Source: Desulfarculaceae bacterium JdFR-95 (lineage in GTDB: Bacteria > Desulfobacterota > Desulfarculia > Desulfarculales > Desulfarculaceae). Taken from it: a stretch of DNA of 7,265 nt. Every line of letters begins with the position of its first letter. Within the stretch, counting starts at the first letter, position 1. A program made the translations under genes and the position numbers. Shown piece by piece: positions 6,856 to 7,265 of this stretch. The notes under the pieces were generated by a model. That model saw nothing but the letters and a program-made list of their open reading frames with translations. It was not told where the DNA came from and ran no database searches. Location of the stretch: NCBI GenBank assembly GCA_002011835.1, contig MTPE01000089.1:1-7265 (forward strand), read 5' to 3'.

Positions 6856-7265
6856 ATGAAAGCCAAGAGACTGGTTGCCTTGCTGGCGGCCCTGGCCATG
6901 GTCCTGGCCGGGGCGGGCCTGGCCGGCGCGGCCGACAAAGGCCCCATCAAGATCGGCGCCTTCTTCGCCCTGAGCGGACCGGCCGCCTTCATCGGCACCC
7001 CCACCAAGCTGGTGGCCGAGATGGTGACCAAGAAGATCAACGACGAAGGCGGAGTCAACGGCCGCAAGATCGAGCTGGTGTTGGCCGACACCGAGGGTGA
7101 GCCCACCAAGGCGGTCATGGCCTTCAAGAAGTTCGTCAACGTGGACAAGGTGGTGGCCGTGGTGGGCCCCACCCGCACCGGCACCGGCATGGCGGTGAAG
7201 AAGCAGGTGGAGAAGGCCCAGATCCCCACCATCATGACCGTGGGCGGCGACCCCGTGATCATGGA
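6856..7265 (+). CDS. Branched-chain amino-acid-type ABC transporter solute-binding protein (LivK-like); 3' end missing
   Basis: The frame is open from ATG 6856 to the right edge (136 full codons). A clear Sec signal peptide opens it: basic MKAKR, a hydrophobic stretch rich in Leu and Ala, and a likely cut after Ala25 (AGA-AD). There is no lipobox cysteine. The mature part starts as type 1 periplasmic binding folds do: IKIGAFFALSGPAA, then INDEGGVNGRKIELVLAD with the family's GGVNGR signature, and VVGPTRTGTGMAV, which usually lies at the ligand-binding cleft. Such proteins capture amino acids, but also aromatic acids, amides or urea, for a Liv-type ABC importer; the permease and ATPase genes probably follow outside the window. 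Placement after catabolic enzymes suggests uptake of this pathway's substrate. About two thirds of the protein is missing, so ligand prediction is not possible. Confidence 0.92.
   Translation, partial: MKAKRLVALLAALAMVLAGAGLAGAADKGPIKIGAFFALSGPAAFIGTPTKLVAEMVTKKINDEGGVNGRKIELVLADTEGEPTKAVMAFKKFVNVDKVVAVVGPTRTGTGMAVKKQVEKAQIPTIMTVGGDPVIM

Noticed and set aside
3627..7262. Very long open frame on the minus strand (1211 codons)
   Set aside because: It lies antisense to three genes with clear family motifs, and its translation is a low-complexity His/Gly/Ala/Val-rich shadow of GC-rich third positions with no recognisable domain.

Overview
The window is very GC-rich (G or C at most third codon positions) and codes densely on the + strand. 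It carries a five-gene, co-directional catabolic cluster: a B12-dependent acyl-CoA mutase large subunit (cut at the left edge), a hydantoinase A/acetone carboxylase beta-type ATPase (HyuA family), its partner hydantoinase B/acetone carboxylase alpha-type subunit (HyuB family), a phenylacetate-CoA ligase-type (PaaK family) acyl-CoA ligase, and the start of a branched-chain amino-acid-type ABC transporter solute-binding protein (cut at the right edge). No RNA gene, mobile element, CRISPR array or pseudogene was seen.

The composition and gene set (split mutase, PaaK-type ligase, Liv-type binding protein) would fit a high-GC anaerobic deltaproteobacterium, for example a Desulfarculus-like Desulfobacterota, but nothing here fixes the taxon. 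This is an inference with low confidence.

Layout: mutase 1-1514; 55-bp gap with a strong 10-bp GC hairpin; hyuA-like 1570-3675; hyuB-like 3672-5405, overlapping its neighbour by 4 bp (GTGA); 69-bp gap with a small hairpin; ligase 5475-6773; 82-bp gap with a 7-bp hairpin; binding protein 6856 to the right edge. No gap reaches 300 bp. Each true gap starts with a GC hairpin just after the stop codon, none followed by a T-run. Every gene has a purine-rich Shine-Dalgarno sequence, and the last two share an identical 13-nt leader.

Working model (inference): the binding protein feeds in a substrate; the HyuAB pair uses ATP either to carboxylate a ketone or to open a cyclic amide; the PaaK-type ligase makes the CoA thioester of the resulting acid; and the mutase rearranges the carbon skeleton of that thioester or of a downstream one. 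HyuA/HyuB next to an acyl-CoA ligase resembles acetophenone degradation (acetophenone carboxylase followed by benzoylacetate-CoA ligase). Adding a B12 mutase with a divergent active site is the unusual part. The mutase keeps the residues used for a free carboxylate and for radical chemistry but has lost several others lining the methylmalonyl-CoA site, so annotating it as plain methylmalonyl-CoA mutase may be wrong.
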